From an uncultured Bacteroidota bacterium (GTDB lineage: Bacteria > Bacteroidota > Bacteroidia > Chitinophagales > Chitinophagaceae), in NCBI GenBank assembly GCA_903865435.1, contig CAIPJS010000064.1, positions 49,851 through 113,850 of the forward strand: a stretch of 64,000 nt of DNA. The letters are read 5' to 3'. The notes below the pieces were generated by a model. It searched no databases. It saw only the letters and a list, made by a program, of their open reading frames with translations, and was not told where the DNA came from. Each line of letters starts with the position of its first letter. Within the stretch, counting starts at the first letter, position 1. Below are positions 1 to 9,321 of this stretch, piece by piece. A program made the translations under genes and the position numbers.

Positions 1-6
1 AATTGT

Positions 7-825
7 TTATAAAAATAAGTCATTAAATAATTTAGCACCAGGTACTACTGAATAAGATGCTAAATCGGTAATGCCTTCTGCAGCCAACACCTCTTCGTCA
101 ATAAAAGTCTTTCCGTTGTACTGAAGCTTTTCTTTACTCAAAATAAAAAATGCGGCATCAGCAATGATGGCTGGGGTGCGACTCATATTGGCCAACATCT
201 CGCCGCCCAATAAATTTCTTACAGCTGCGGTATCAATGGTAGTGCGGGGCCACAAAGAATTACAAGCAATATTGTCGTCTTTAAATTCTTCAGCCCAACC
301 TAAAGTAAGCATACTCATATCGTATTTTGAAAGGGTATAAGCGACATGTGGCCCCAACCATTTGGGTGCTAGATTAATAGGCGGAGATAAAGTTAAAATA
401 TGTGCATGGGTCGATTTTTTTAAATAAGGCAAAGCATGTTGTACCACTAAAAATGTACCACGTACATTAATGCTGTGCATTAAATCAAATCGTTTGCTAG
501 GTGTATTTGCCGTATCTGTTAATTGAATGGCACTTGCATTATTAATAACAATATCAATACCGCCAAATTTTTTAACAGTTTGTTGAATGGCTGCAGCAAT
601 TTGTGTTTCGTCTCTAATGTCAACCTGAACGGCCAAAGCTTTTACACCCAATGCTTCCACTTCGTCAGCGGCAGAATAAATGGTACCTCCTAAACGCGGA
701 TCTTCTTGTACCGATTTTGCGGCAATCACAATATTGGCACCTGCTGCTGCTAGTTTTAAAGCCATCGCTTTTCCAATTCCCCTGCTACCGCCTGTTATCA
801 AAATAGTTTTTCCTTGTAATGACAT
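7..825 (-). CDS. SDR family oxidoreductase, HSDL2-like
   Basis: A 272-residue short-chain dehydrogenase/reductase, complete from ATG to stop. The N-terminal NAD(P)-binding motif TGGSRGIG lies at residues 11-18 and NNAS at 95-98. The catalytic residues are probably Ser147, Tyr163 and Lys167 (YTLSK). The long insert after the second strand (around residues 38-55) and the overall sequence resemble the hydroxysteroid dehydrogenase-like protein 2 / short C-factor-type subgroup, which often sits in lipid metabolism. The substrate cannot be told from sequence. It is a soluble cytoplasmic enzyme with no signal peptide. gmk lies 50 bp upstream on the same strand, so the two may be cotranscribed, but nothing shows a shared function. 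Confidence 0.85.
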   Translation of the reverse strand: MSLQGKTILITGGSRGIGKAMALKLAAAGANIVIAAKSVQEDPRLGGTIYSAADEVEALGVKALAVQVDIRDETQIAAAIQQTVKKFGGIDIVINNASAIQLTDTANTPSKRFDLMHSINVRGTFLVVQHALPYLKKSTHAHILTLSPPINLAPKWLGPHVAYTLSKYDMSMLTLGWAEEFKDDNIACNSLWPRTTIDTAAVRNLLGGEMLANMSRTPAIIADAAFFILSKEKLQYNGKTFIDEEVLAAEGITDLASYSVVPGAKLFNDLFL

Positions 826-875
826 TATTAAAAATTTATTCTTTCATCAACACAAATAATTACCCCACTAAAAAA

Positions 876-1460
876 TTAAGATTCATTTTTATTTAAGAAA
901 TCTTGTATTATTTTTTCGGTTTCTAAACAGGCAGTTTCTAATGCTTCATTTTTAACCACCACATTAAAATCTTTGCTAAAACTAATTTCATAGGCTGCTT
1001 TATCCAATCGCACTTGAATGCTTTCGGCAGTTTCTGTTTTTCTATTTTCCAATCTTTCTTTTAATACTTCAACAGAAGGCGGCATGATAAAAATGGACAA
1101 ACAATTTTCGCCCAATTGTTTTTGAACTTTAATAGCACCTTTTACATCAATATCTAAGACAGGAATTTTACCTAAATTCCAAATACGCGTTAACTCCGAT
1201 TTCAAAGTACCATAATACACCCCTTCGTACACCATTTCGTATTCTAAAAAATCATTTTGATACATCGCCCCTTCAAATTGGGCCAATGAAATAAAATGAT
1301 ATTCGACCCCGTCTTTTTCAACACCCCTAGGCGCGCGCGTAGTGGCAGAAACCGAAAAGGACAAGGCAGGTATTGTTTTTAATAAATAAGCTGCAATGGA
1401 AGTTTTTCCAGCGCCAGAAGGCGCGGTTAAAATGATTACTTTATGAAGATTTTGGGACAT
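876..1460 (-). CDS. gmk: Guanylate kinase
   Basis: Phosphorylates GMP to GDP with ATP in purine nucleotide supply. The P-loop APSGAGKT is at residues 13-20, followed by the GMP-binding segment STTRAPRGVEKDGVEYHFIS, which is typical of the family. I chose the ATG at 1460, giving 194 residues beginning MSQNLHKVI, because family members start just ahead of the P-loop. An in-frame ATG at 1505 would add 15 residues with no family counterpart. The start is divergent from the S10 peptidase gene, with about 140 bp between them. It is a soluble housekeeping enzyme of normal length. Confidence 0.93.
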   Translation of the reverse strand: MSQNLHKVIILTAPSGAGKTSIAAYLLKTIPALSFSVSATTRAPRGVEKDGVEYHFISLAQFEGAMYQNDFLEYEMVYEGVYYGTLKSELTRIWNLGKIPVLDIDVKGAIKVQKQLGENCLSIFIMPPSVEVLKERLENRKTETAESIQVRLDKAAYEISFSKDFNVVVKNEALETACLETEKIIQDFLNKNES

Positions 1461-1603
1461 CCTGAAAGGTTTAGGGGCAATTTTTCCTCGCTCTAAATTA
1501 CACAAATACTGCCTAAATAAATAATTATATCGGGTATTTAAAAAACCTATAATTATGATGTATATTTAGGAATATAAAAATCAATTCTTTTAATAATAGT
1601 ATT

Positions 1604-3130
1604 ATGCAAAAACAACTATTTACTTCATTATTTTTGCTATTGGCTTTCATTGGCCAAGCACAAAAACCTGCCGAAGAGGCAAAACCTAAAGCAGAGGATA
1701 AAAACCCAAGTTTTAAACGAGAACTTTCTTTAGCAGAAGCAACAGAAAAAAAAGCAGAGGTTACCATCAAAGGACAAAAAGTGCCTTATAAAGTAGTTTC
1801 TGGAACCATGCCAGTTTGGGATGAGGATGGAAAAGCCATTGCTGGTTTATTTTATGTTTACTATGAGCGTACCGATGTGACCAATAAAGACGAACGTCCA
1901 TTGGTGATTTCTTTTAATGGAGGACCTGGAACAGCAAGTGTTTGGATGCATATGGGTTATACCAGTCCAAAAAAATTAAAAATTGATGATGAAGGTTATC
2001 CGATACAACCATATGGATTCGAAGACAATCCTAATTCAATTTTAGATGCAGCAGATATTGTATACATCGATCCAGTGAATACGGGCTTCTCTAGAATTTT
2101 AGATAAATCAGTTCCTACTTCTAAATTTTTTGGAGTGAATGCAGATGTAAAATATTTAGCAGATTGGATCAATGCATTTGTAGCACGTCAAAAACGTTGG
2201 GCATCACCTAAGTTTTTAATTGGAGAAAGTTATGGTACTACACGCGTATCAGGTTTGTCTTTAGAATTACAAAACAGACATTGGATGTATTTGAATGGGG
2301 TGATATTGGTATCTCCTACCGATTTAGGCATCAAGCGCGAAGGCCCTGCCAGCGCAGCTTTACGCATACCTTATATGGCTGCAACCGCTTGGTATCATAA
2401 AAAATTGCCAGCAGATTTGCAATCCAAAGATTTAACTGCTTACTTACCCGAAGTAGAAGCATTCACAATTAATGAATTGCTTCCGGCTATTGCACAAGGA
2501 GGTGCATTGAATGCAGAAAAGAAAAAAGAGATTGTAAAAAAAGTAGCGCGTTATACGGGTATTGGTGAAACAGAAGTTGCACAACTTAGTTTGACCATTC
2601 CTTTTGATTATTTCTGGAAAGAATTATTACGTGATAAAGGAAAAACAGTGGGACGTTTGGATTCTCGTTATATTGGTATTGATAAAATTGATGCAGGCAA
2701 TAGCCCCGATTACAATGCAGAACTTACTTCATGGGAACATTCTTTTACCCCAGCAATCAATATGTATTTAAGAGATGAGCTGGGCTATAAAACCGATTTA
2801 GCGTATTATATTTTTGGACCTACTTTTCCTTGGGATAACAACAACAACCATACAGGCGATGATTTACGCCAAGCGATGATGCAAAATCCTTATTTGCATT
2901 TGTTGGTCCAATCTGGTTATTATGATGGGGCTTGTGATTATTTCAATGCAAAATACAATATGTGGCAAATGGATCCTGCTGGAAAAATTCAAGACAGAAT
3001 GTTTTGGGAAGGTTACCGCAGTGGACATATGATGTATTTGCGCAAAGAAGATTTAGCTACCAGCACCGATCATTTGAGAACTTTTATTAAAAAGAGTATA
3101 CCGAAGGCAGGAACGCCTGCAAAGTTTTAG
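1604..3130 (+). CDS. Secreted S10-family serine carboxypeptidase
   Basis: A 508-residue peptidase of family S10 with a signal peptide (residues 1-19, ending AQA-Q-like) and therefore probably periplasmic. The oxyanion segment NGGPG is at 105-109 and the nucleophile motif GESYG at 207-211, with Ser209. The likely triad partners are Asp441 (YYDGACDY) and His475 (SGHMMY). Families of this type remove C-terminal residues from peptides. A Lys/Glu/Ala-rich linker (residues 20-45) precedes the catalytic domain. The gene stands alone: it is divergent from gmk and followed by a strong hairpin terminator shared with convergent murA. Confidence 0.9.
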   Translation: MQKQLFTSLFLLLAFIGQAQKPAEEAKPKAEDKNPSFKRELSLAEATEKKAEVTIKGQKVPYKVVSGTMPVWDEDGKAIAGLFYVYYERTDVTNKDERPLVISFNGGPGTASVWMHMGYTSPKKLKIDDEGYPIQPYGFEDNPNSILDAADIVYIDPVNTGFSRILDKSVPTSKFFGVNADVKYLADWINAFVARQKRWASPKFLIGESYGTTRVSGLSLELQNRHWMYLNGVILVSPTDLGIKREGPASAALRIPYMAATAWYHKKLPADLQSKDLTAYLPEVEAFTINELLPAIAQGGALNAEKKKEIVKKVARYTGIGETEVAQLSLTIPFDYFWKELLRDKGKTVGRLDSRYIGIDKIDAGNSPDYNAELTSWEHSFTPAINMYLRDELGYKTDLAYYIFGPTFPWDNNNNHTGDDLRQAMMQNPYLHLLVQSGYYDGACDYFNAKYNMWQMDPAGKIQDRMFWEGYRSGHMMYLRKEDLATSTDHLRTFIKKSIPKAGTPAKF

Positions 3131-3226
3131 ATCGTTAAAAAAATATAACGACCTAAAACTTTTGATAATGATTTTTAAAATCTAATAAATTAGATTTTGT
3201 TTAAAATAATAAATGATTAATAGAAG

Positions 3227-3260
3227 AACCCCGATATTGAAAAATTCGGGGTTTTTCTTT
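3227..3260 (+). terminator. Bidirectional intrinsic terminator between S10 peptidase and murA
   Basis: A perfect 8-bp stem AACCCCGA / TCGGGGTT (3227-3234 with 3246-3253) is followed on the plus strand by TTT-C-TTT. The minus-strand tail is less T-rich, but the element lies between two convergent genes and probably serves both. Confidence 0.85.
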
Positions 3261-3283
3261 TATAATTAAGTTTAAGTAAAAGT

Positions 3284-4588
3284 CTAAATACGTTTGATAT
3301 CTGCACCCAAGGCTTGTAGCCTTGTGTCAATGTGTTGATACCCTCTATCTATTTGTTCAATATTTTGAATGGTACTTTTCCCCTCTGCACTTAAAGCAGC
3401 AATCAGCAAGGCTTGTCCAGCGCGGATATCAGGGCTACTCATGGTAATGCCGCGGAGTGGATATTTACGTCCCAATCCAATTACCGTAGCACGATGCGGA
3501 TCACACAAAATAATTTGTGCACCCATATCAATTAGTTTATCTGTAAAAAACAAACGGCTCTCAAACATTTTTTGATGTATCAATACACTACCTCTTGCTT
3601 GAATGGCCGTTACTAAAACAATGCTTAATAAATCGGGTGTAAAACCTGGCCATGGATTGTCATAAATGGTTAAGATACCTCCATCCATAAAAGTTTGTAT
3701 CTCATAAATATCTTGTGCAGGTATATAAATATCATCTCCTTTGATGGTAAAATCAATACCTAGTAAACGAAATTTATCAGGAATAATACCCAAATGTTCA
3801 ATGCCTGCATTTTTAATGGTGATTTCACTTTTGGTCATGGCAGCAAGACCAATGAAGGAACCAATCTCAATCATGTCGGGTAAAATACGATGGGATGTAC
3901 CGCCTAATTTAGTGACCCCTTCTATTTTTAAAAGATTACTTCCAATGCCAGAAATTTTTGCACCCATCTTATTCAACATTAAGCAAAGCTGCTGAACATA
4001 AGGCTCACAGGCTGCATTGTAAATAGTGGTGATGCCTTCGGCTAAAACAGCCGCCATTAAAATATTGGCTGTACCTGTAACAGAAGGCTCATCCAATAAC
4101 ATGTAAGTGCCTAATAAATTTTCTGCTTTTAAAGTAAAACAAGCAAGCTTCTCGTCATAAGCATATTTGGCGCCTAATTTTTCAAATCCAATAATATGGG
4201 TATCCAATCTTCTTCTTCCAATTTTATCTCCACCTGGTTTGGGCAAATAAGCAATTTTAAATCTTGCTAAGATGGGGCCAGCCAACATTACACTACCACG
4301 CAATCTTCCACTTTTTGCTTTAAAATCTTCAGAAGCCAAATAAGTTGGATCTATTTTATCTGCTTGGAAACGATATTCCCCTTCGCCTAATTTTTCCACC
4401 GATACACCCATGGCTTCCAAGAGTTCAATCAATAAATTAACATCAATGATATTGGGAATATTTGAAATAGTGATGGGCTCGGCGCTAAGCACTACAGCAG
4501 ACAATATTTGTAGGGCTTCATTTTTTGCACCTTGAGGTGTAATGTTTCCTTTTAGTGCATGACCACCGATAACTTCAAATGAACTCAT
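3284..4588 (-). CDS. murA: UDP-N-acetylglucosamine 1-carboxyvinyltransferase (MurA), Asp-type
   Basis: First committed step of peptidoglycan synthesis: transfers enolpyruvate from PEP to UDP-GlcNAc in the cytoplasm. The 434-residue reading from ATG 4588 (MSSFEVIGG) matches the family; the ATG at 4618 would add ten unconserved residues. The substrate-binding KNEALQ is at residues 22-27. In the active-site loop, where E. coli MurA has GGC-x-IGARPVD with Cys115, this protein has GGDKIGRRRLD, so residue 121 is Asp. In other bacteria this Cys-to-Asp change retains activity and gives natural fosfomycin resistance. Terminators bracket the gene on both sides, so it is probably transcribed alone. Confidence 0.95.
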   Translation of the reverse strand: MSSFEVIGGHALKGNITPQGAKNEALQILSAVVLSAEPITISNIPNIIDVNLLIELLEAMGVSVEKLGEGEYRFQADKIDPTYLASEDFKAKSGRLRGSVMLAGPILARFKIAYLPKPGGDKIGRRRLDTHIIGFEKLGAKYAYDEKLACFTLKAENLLGTYMLLDEPSVTGTANILMAAVLAEGITTIYNAACEPYVQQLCLMLNKMGAKISGIGSNLLKIEGVTKLGGTSHRILPDMIEIGSFIGLAAMTKSEITIKNAGIEHLGIIPDKFRLLGIDFTIKGDDIYIPAQDIYEIQTFMDGGILTIYDNPWPGFTPDLLSIVLVTAIQARGSVLIHQKMFESRLFFTDKLIDMGAQIILCDPHRATVIGLGRKYPLRGITMSSPDIRAGQALLIAALSAEGKSTIQNIEQIDRGYQHIDTRLQALGADIKRI

Positions 4589-4652
4589 GGTTGAATGATT
4601 TGCTCTACGAAAATACATGATTCGCTGCAGTATCCGATCGGCCTAAAACAAT

Positions 4653-4684
4653 AAATCCCATCTAGCAAAAGCCAAATGGGATTT
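4653..4684 (-). terminator. Intrinsic terminator after the DUF4290 gene
   Basis: A 9-bp inverted repeat AAATCCCAT / ATGGGATTT (4653-4661 with 4676-4684) with a 14-nt loop. Read on the minus strand it is followed by TTATTGTTTT. It lies 20 bp past the DUF4290 stop and before murA. Confidence 0.65.
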
Positions 4685-4704
4685 TAATTATTACAAAACA
4701 CAAT

Positions 4705-5394
4705 TTAAAAACGTTTCTTAAAATTGCGGTTGTTGTTATTGCGTCCGCCACCGCCGCCTGGTCCACCAGGGCCGCGTCCACCGCGGTTATTGTTGTTGCG
4801 GTTGTTTTGCCAACGACCACCTGCAGGACGGTATTCGTCTCTTTCAAAATTCTGATTGCGGTGTTTGATATAAGGGGTGTTGCTAAATTCAAGTTCACCA
4901 CCAGTGATGGCATTTAACTCTCCTCTAATGGTATCATCTTGTACCAATTCTTTATGCCAGTTGCTATAAGCCAATTTCATATAATGTGCAATGGCATGCG
5001 CAAAACCTGCTTTCTTCTCTTGGTCCTGTTCCGCCATGGCTTTATCAATGACTAATTCTAGGTTTTTACCTAAATGGGCATATTTAATTTTGCGCTTAGG
5101 ATAAAGAATAGGATCAGGCTTCTGCTTGTAAGTTTCTTTGGTAGGAATGGGATAAGGACTATCAACATCCAATTGAAAATTACTCATAAAAAACAGGTGG
5201 TCCCATAATTTATGTCTGTAATCTTCGATATTCTTGAGTTGAGGGTTTAAAAAGCCCATGAGTTCAATCACCACCAGGGCTTGTTCTTTTCTTTTGTCTC
5301 GGTCTTCAATGGTCATAAGATGGTCTACCATCTTTTGAACGTGACGGCCGTACTCCCTCATCCCCATAATACTTCTTGCTGTATTGTATTCCAT
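4705..5394 (-). CDS. DUF4290 domain-containing protein
   Basis: A Bacteroidota-specific conserved protein of unknown function. It has 229 residues from ATG 5394 (MEYNTARS, the usual family start); the upstream in-frame ATG at 5466 would overlap pheS and is not conserved. The body is helical and charged (residues 1-195). It ends in a low-complexity Gly/Asn/Arg tail of about 35 residues with runs of Gly and Asn and a basic FKKRF end, an RGG-like composition often found in RNA-binding tails. The gene is divergent from pheS with 53 bp between start codons. RNA binding is only inference from composition. Confidence 0.85.
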   Translation of the reverse strand: MEYNTARSIMGMREYGRHVQKMVDHLMTIEDRDKRKEQALVVIELMGFLNPQLKNIEDYRHKLWDHLFFMSNFQLDVDSPYPIPTKETYKQKPDPILYPKRKIKYAHLGKNLELVIDKAMAEQDQEKKAGFAHAIAHYMKLAYSNWHKELVQDDTIRGELNAITGGELEFSNTPYIKHRNQNFERDEYRPAGGRWQNNRNNNNRGGRGPGGPGGGGGRNNNNRNFKKRF

Positions 5395-5447
5395 GTAATT
5401 ATTACTTCTCGAGTAACAAATGTAAGGATTTATTTTATCTTCGTACC

Positions 5448-6485
5448 ATGGAGCAGCTCTTAGCACAAATCGAAACCATCCAAAAAGAAATCGCCGCCAC
5501 AGTAGCCACTACCTCGGCCGACGTGGAAGCCTACCGAATTAAATACTTGGGAACCAAAGGTTTGGTCAAACAAATCATGGGCGAAATGAAAAATGTGCCC
5601 GTAGCGCAGAAAAAAGACTTTGGTCAAATTTTGAATGCTTTTAAAATTCTTGCCGAGGAAAAACTTGAAAATTTATTGGTGGCATTGGGCGATGCGGATG
5701 AATCCAATACAACCATTGATACAAGTTTACCAGGTGATCCGATTACAGTAGGCAACAGACATCCTTTGAACTTAGTGCGCAATCAAATGGTTTCTATTTT
5801 TAAAAGATTAGGATTTGCCGTAGCAGAAGGACCAGAGGTAGAAGATGATTGGCATAATTTTGGAGCAATGAATTTACCTGCCGATCATCCAGCACGCGAT
5901 ATGCAGGATACTTTTTATGTGCAAGAAGCCACAGATAATAATTCAGCTTGGTTATTAAGAACGCATACTTCAAGTGTACAAGCAAGAGTGATGGAAACGC
6001 AAAAGCCACCTATTCGAGTAATTTGTCCTGGCCGCGTTTACCGCAATGAAACCATTTCTGCAAGAGCACATTGTTTTTTCCATCAAGTGGAAGGATTGTA
6101 TATAGATGAAAATGTAAGCTTTGCAGATTTAAAACAAACCCTTTATTTTTTCGTACAAGAAATGTTTGGCAAGGACGTGAAAGTAAGATTTCGCCCAAGT
6201 TATTTTCCTTTTACAGAACCTAGTGCCGAAATGGACATCAGCTGTCAAATCTGCAGTGGCAAAGGATGTAATATTTGTAAGCATACAGGATGGGTAGAAA
6301 TTTTAGGAAGTGGCATGGTGCATCCCAATGTGTTAAAAAACTTTGGAATAGATCCTGAAAAATATACAGGCTTTGCTTTTGGTATGGGTGTAGAAAGAAT
6401 CACTCAATTAAAATACCAAGTAAACGATTTGCGTTTATACTCCCAAAACGACTTGCGCTTTTTGCAACAGTTTAAGCGTGTCTGA
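5448..6485 (+). CDS. pheS: Phenylalanine--tRNA ligase alpha subunit
   Basis: Catalytic subunit of the (alpha-beta)2 enzyme that charges tRNA-Phe in the cytoplasm. It has 345 residues from ATG 5448 (MEQLLAQIE). An N-terminal coiled coil (about 1-90) precedes the class II core with the motif 2 segment RVYRNE-x-x-SARAHCFFHQVEG and the motif 3 GFAFGMGVERI near the C terminus. A CxxC-rich segment (CQICSGKGCNICKHTGW) lies in the core. A TATCTTCG box ends only 4 bp before the ATG, so the mRNA may be nearly leaderless. recO follows after 5 bp. pheT is not in this window. Confidence 0.95.
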   Translation: MEQLLAQIETIQKEIAATVATTSADVEAYRIKYLGTKGLVKQIMGEMKNVPVAQKKDFGQILNAFKILAEEKLENLLVALGDADESNTTIDTSLPGDPITVGNRHPLNLVRNQMVSIFKRLGFAVAEGPEVEDDWHNFGAMNLPADHPARDMQDTFYVQEATDNNSAWLLRTHTSSVQARVMETQKPPIRVICPGRVYRNETISARAHCFFHQVEGLYIDENVSFADLKQTLYFFVQEMFGKDVKVRFRPSYFPFTEPSAEMDISCQICSGKGCNICKHTGWVEILGSGMVHPNVLKNFGIDPEKYTGFAFGMGVERITQLKYQVNDLRLYSQNDLRFLQQFKRV

Positions 6486-6490
6486 TAAAT

Positions 6491-7225
6491 ATGTTACACA
6501 ACACCAAGGGTATTGTTTTACGCGTCACTAAATATGGCGATACGAGTATCATCTTAACGGCGTATACCGAACTTTTTGGTTTGCAACAATACATTGTAAA
6601 AGGGGTAAGAGTTACGAGCAAAAAGGGAGCCAACAAGGGCGTGTTTTATCAGCCCGCTGCAATTTTACAAATGGAAGTGTACCATTCGCCTATGAAGCAA
6701 TTGCAAATGATCAAAGACGTGAATTGGGATTTTGTGTATCAAAATATTTATTCTGATGTCTTACGCAATGCAGTAGCTACTTATATTGTAGAGGTCTTGC
6801 AACAAACCATGCAACCCGAACCACATCCAGAATTGTTTTATTTGATAGAAGATACCTTTAAACAATTAGATAAAGGGGGCCCTCATTTGGTGGGTAATTT
6901 GCCCATCTATTTTTTAATTCATTTAAGTCAAACCATGGGCTTTGGCTTACAAGGAAAATACAGCATAAGCACACCTGTACTAGATGTGCGCGAAGGACAA
7001 TTTGTAGCCAACACACCTACGCATCCCTATTTTTTAGAAGGTGCCGAAGCACAAAACGCTTCTACTTTTTTACAAGTACAATTTTACAATGACTTAGATA
7101 CGATTGTTTTAAGTGGAGCACAAAGAAAAAAAATATTGGAATTGTTTCAACTGTCCCTAAGCTGGCATTATAAAAAATTTAGTGAAATAAAATCACTACC
7201 TATATTGCAAGAGGTGTTGAAATAA
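6491..7225 (+). CDS. recO: DNA repair protein RecO
   Basis: A recombination mediator that helps load RecA on gapped DNA together with RecR. It has 244 residues. The N-terminal OB-fold shows the family pattern GIVLRVTKYGDTSIILTAYTELFG-like at residues 7-30, followed by a helical C-terminal domain. No cysteine pairs are present, so the C-terminal zinc site of many RecO proteins is absent. It starts 5 bp after the pheS stop and lies 10 bp ahead of the glycerophosphodiesterase gene, suggesting one transcript. Confidence 0.9.
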   Translation: MLHNTKGIVLRVTKYGDTSIILTAYTELFGLQQYIVKGVRVTSKKGANKGVFYQPAAILQMEVYHSPMKQLQMIKDVNWDFVYQNIYSDVLRNAVATYIVEVLQQTMQPEPHPELFYLIEDTFKQLDKGGPHLVGNLPIYFLIHLSQTMGFGLQGKYSISTPVLDVREGQFVANTPTHPYFLEGAEAQNASTFLQVQFYNDLDTIVLSGAQRKKILELFQLSLSWHYKKFSEIKSLPILQEVLK

Positions 7226-7235
7226 AATATATTTT

Positions 7236-8135
7236 ATGAAAATCATCATCAAAATTTCAGCCATTCTATTTATTGGGCTAGGCGCAAGTTGTTCAATGAT
7301 CAAACCCACTGGAATGAATAAAACCGTAATTGATTATCAAGCACATCGAGGAGGCAGGGGCTTGATGCCCGAAAACACCATTGCAGCCATGCTATCGGTG
7401 ATGGACAATAAAAAAGTAGCTACACTCGAAATGGATTTAGCCATTACCAAGGATAAGCAAGTGGTGGTTTCACATGATCCTATTTTAAATCCATTAATTA
7501 CGACTCAACCCGATGGAACTTATATTAAGGCAGATGAAATCAATAAAAATATTATTTATCAAATGAATTATGCAGACCTTGAAAAATACGATGTGGGTTT
7601 AAAACCGCATCCAGGTTTCAAAGGTCAAAAAAAATTAGCCGCATCCATTCCTACCCTTGCTAGTTTAATTGATAGTGTCGAATTAAAAGGAGCAAGTATT
7701 GGAAGAAAAATGAATTACAATATCGAAATTAAATCGGTGGATGGGAAAGATGGCATAGAGCATCCTAATCCCAATGAATTTGTGGAATGGGTGGTTGCTA
7801 CTTTAAAAAAGAAAAATATGCTTAAACGAACTAGCATTCAAAGTTTTGATCTAAGACCACTTCGTGTATTGCATGAAAAATACCCCACCATCAAAACTTC
7901 TTATTTGGTATTTGGAAGCGAATGTGCTGATGCTGAAAAAGAAATTGCCTTACTTGGTTTCACACCTACCATTTATAGTCCAGAATATAAATATGTGAAT
8001 AAAGCGATGATTGATTATTGTCATCAGAAAAATATTCAAGTGATTCCTTGGACAGTGAATACCAAAGAAGAGATGAATGCTTTGATAGCATTAAAAGTGG
8101 ATGGCATTATTACAGACTACCCGAATTTGTATTAG
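7236..8135 (+). CDS. Glycerophosphodiester phosphodiesterase lipoprotein
   Basis: A 299-residue lipoprotein: hydrophobic signal with lipobox LGASC (Cys19). The GDPD TIM barrel begins at AHRGGRGLMPENT, with His37, Arg38 and Glu46. LEMDL (Glu65, Asp67) and SHDP (His80) supply the metal and catalytic residues. It probably releases sn-glycerol 3-phosphate and alcohol from deacylated phospholipids in the periplasm. Third gene of the pheS-recO run, with 10 bp spacing. Its end lies 16 bp from the convergent amidohydrolase gene. Confidence 0.92.
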   Translation: MKIIIKISAILFIGLGASCSMIKPTGMNKTVIDYQAHRGGRGLMPENTIAAMLSVMDNKKVATLEMDLAITKDKQVVVSHDPILNPLITTQPDGTYIKADEINKNIIYQMNYADLEKYDVGLKPHPGFKGQKKLAASIPTLASLIDSVELKGASIGRKMNYNIEIKSVDGKDGIEHPNPNEFVEWVVATLKKKNMLKRTSIQSFDLRPLRVLHEKYPTIKTSYLVFGSECADAEKEIALLGFTPTIYSPEYKYVNKAMIDYCHQKNIQVIPWTVNTKEEMNALIALKVDGIITDYPNLY

Positions 8136-8151
8136 TAATTAGAACGAACTA

Positions 8152-9321
8152 TTAGATTATTCGTTGAGCAGTACTTGCTTTTGAAAGAAGGCCATTGGTA
8201 TCAGCGCCTTTAATTAAAACCAGCCCTGGTTTTTTTCCTTTTTCAAAACTACCCAATGTCTTATCCATTTGTAAAGCGCTTGCGCCATTAAGCGTTGCCC
8301 AGCTAAGCATTTCTGAAAGCGGAATAGATGGATTGTATTTTTGAATGGTTTTTATTTCATCTAAAATATTTAAACTCCAATTGCTTGCATAACTATCTGT
8401 ACCAATAACAATAGATGCATTGTTGGCACGCAACAATTCAATGGGCGGCATGGTTTGTTCAATGTATTGATTGGCATTGGGGCACAAACACCAAAAGGTA
8501 TTGGGCATATGTTTTTGAACTGCTTTAATATCTGAAGCACTGGTAAAACTATTGTGCACTAAAATACTTCTAGTTGCTTTTTTAAAAAAAGGCAGCACCG
8601 ATTGAACACTACTTAGTCCTGTAGCTTCAAAAAAATCAAGCGACACCTTTGTTCTTTCATACATACCTAAAAAGGATCCTGATTTTTTTTCAAAGAATTC
8701 ATTTTCATCACCTGTTTCTTGGTTGTGCATCGTAATGGTATGCGACCCAAAATGAGTAGATAGTAATTTCCATAAATTATAACTTACTGAATAAGGGGCA
8801 TGAGGCACTAGTGATGCGCGCACACAATTTTGTTCAAAAGCTTCTTGTATTTTTAATCCTGCATTTAATTTATCATCAGCACGACTAGGATCTAAATCAT
8901 ACAACTCAACAAAACTATAATAAGCTAGTTGATGTTTTTGTTTTTGCGCAAGGGTGTCAAGTGTATTGCAAATATCTCCCACTGCTACAATTCCATTATG
9001 ATACATTTCTTCTTCTGCCGAACTAATGGCCTCTTGAATAATTGCATCCTCTACTTTTCGCAAACCCACAATTTGTTTCACGAATTCTTGCAAGCCGGTA
9101 TGTGCAGGAATCATTGCTTTCATATGCGACAATTCTAAATGGCAATGCGCATTGATCAATCCAGGTGTAAGTAGGCCTTCAAAACTTTGAATGTTTTCGC
9201 CAGCATCTTCTATCCCCACCAAACCTTCAATGCTGCCATCCTTCTGGGTAATCAAAACCAGTTGGTCCTCTAAAAGCTCGGTGCCGGTAAAAATTTGAGT
9301 GGCTTGGAATTTTTGATACAT
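8152..9321 (-). CDS. Amidohydrolase / metal-dependent deaminase family protein
   Basis: A 389-residue TIM-barrel hydrolase of the cytosine deaminase / chlorohydrolase branch. The first metal motif is NAHCHLE (His59, His61). A middle His lies in TMHNQETGDENEFF, another in ILVHNS, and the catalytic Asp in GTDSYASN. Proteins like this in Bacteroidota are often labelled S-adenosylhomocysteine or aminodeoxyfutalosine deaminase; if the latter, it would act in menaquinone synthesis. No other menaquinone genes are nearby, so the substrate stays open. Cytoplasmic, no signal peptide. Confidence 0.8.
   Translation of the reverse strand: MYQKFQATQIFTGTELLEDQLVLITQKDGSIEGLVGIEDAGENIQSFEGLLTPGLINAHCHLELSHMKAMIPAHTGLQEFVKQIVGLRKVEDAIIQEAISSAEEEMYHNGIVAVGDICNTLDTLAQKQKHQLAYYSFVELYDLDPSRADDKLNAGLKIQEAFEQNCVRASLVPHAPYSVSYNLWKLLSTHFGSHTITMHNQETGDENEFFEKKSGSFLGMYERTKVSLDFFEATGLSSVQSVLPFFKKATRSILVHNSFTSASDIKAVQKHMPNTFWCLCPNANQYIEQTMPPIELLRANNASIVIGTDSYASNWSLNILDEIKTIQKYNPSIPLSEMLSWATLNGASALQMDKTLGSFEKGKKPGLVLIKGADTNGLLSKASTAQRII

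Noticed and set aside
4662..4913. 83-codon minus ORF rich in Thr/Ala at the DUF4290 end
   Set aside because: It is the Gly/Asn repeat tail of DUF4290 read in another frame, and includes the terminator.
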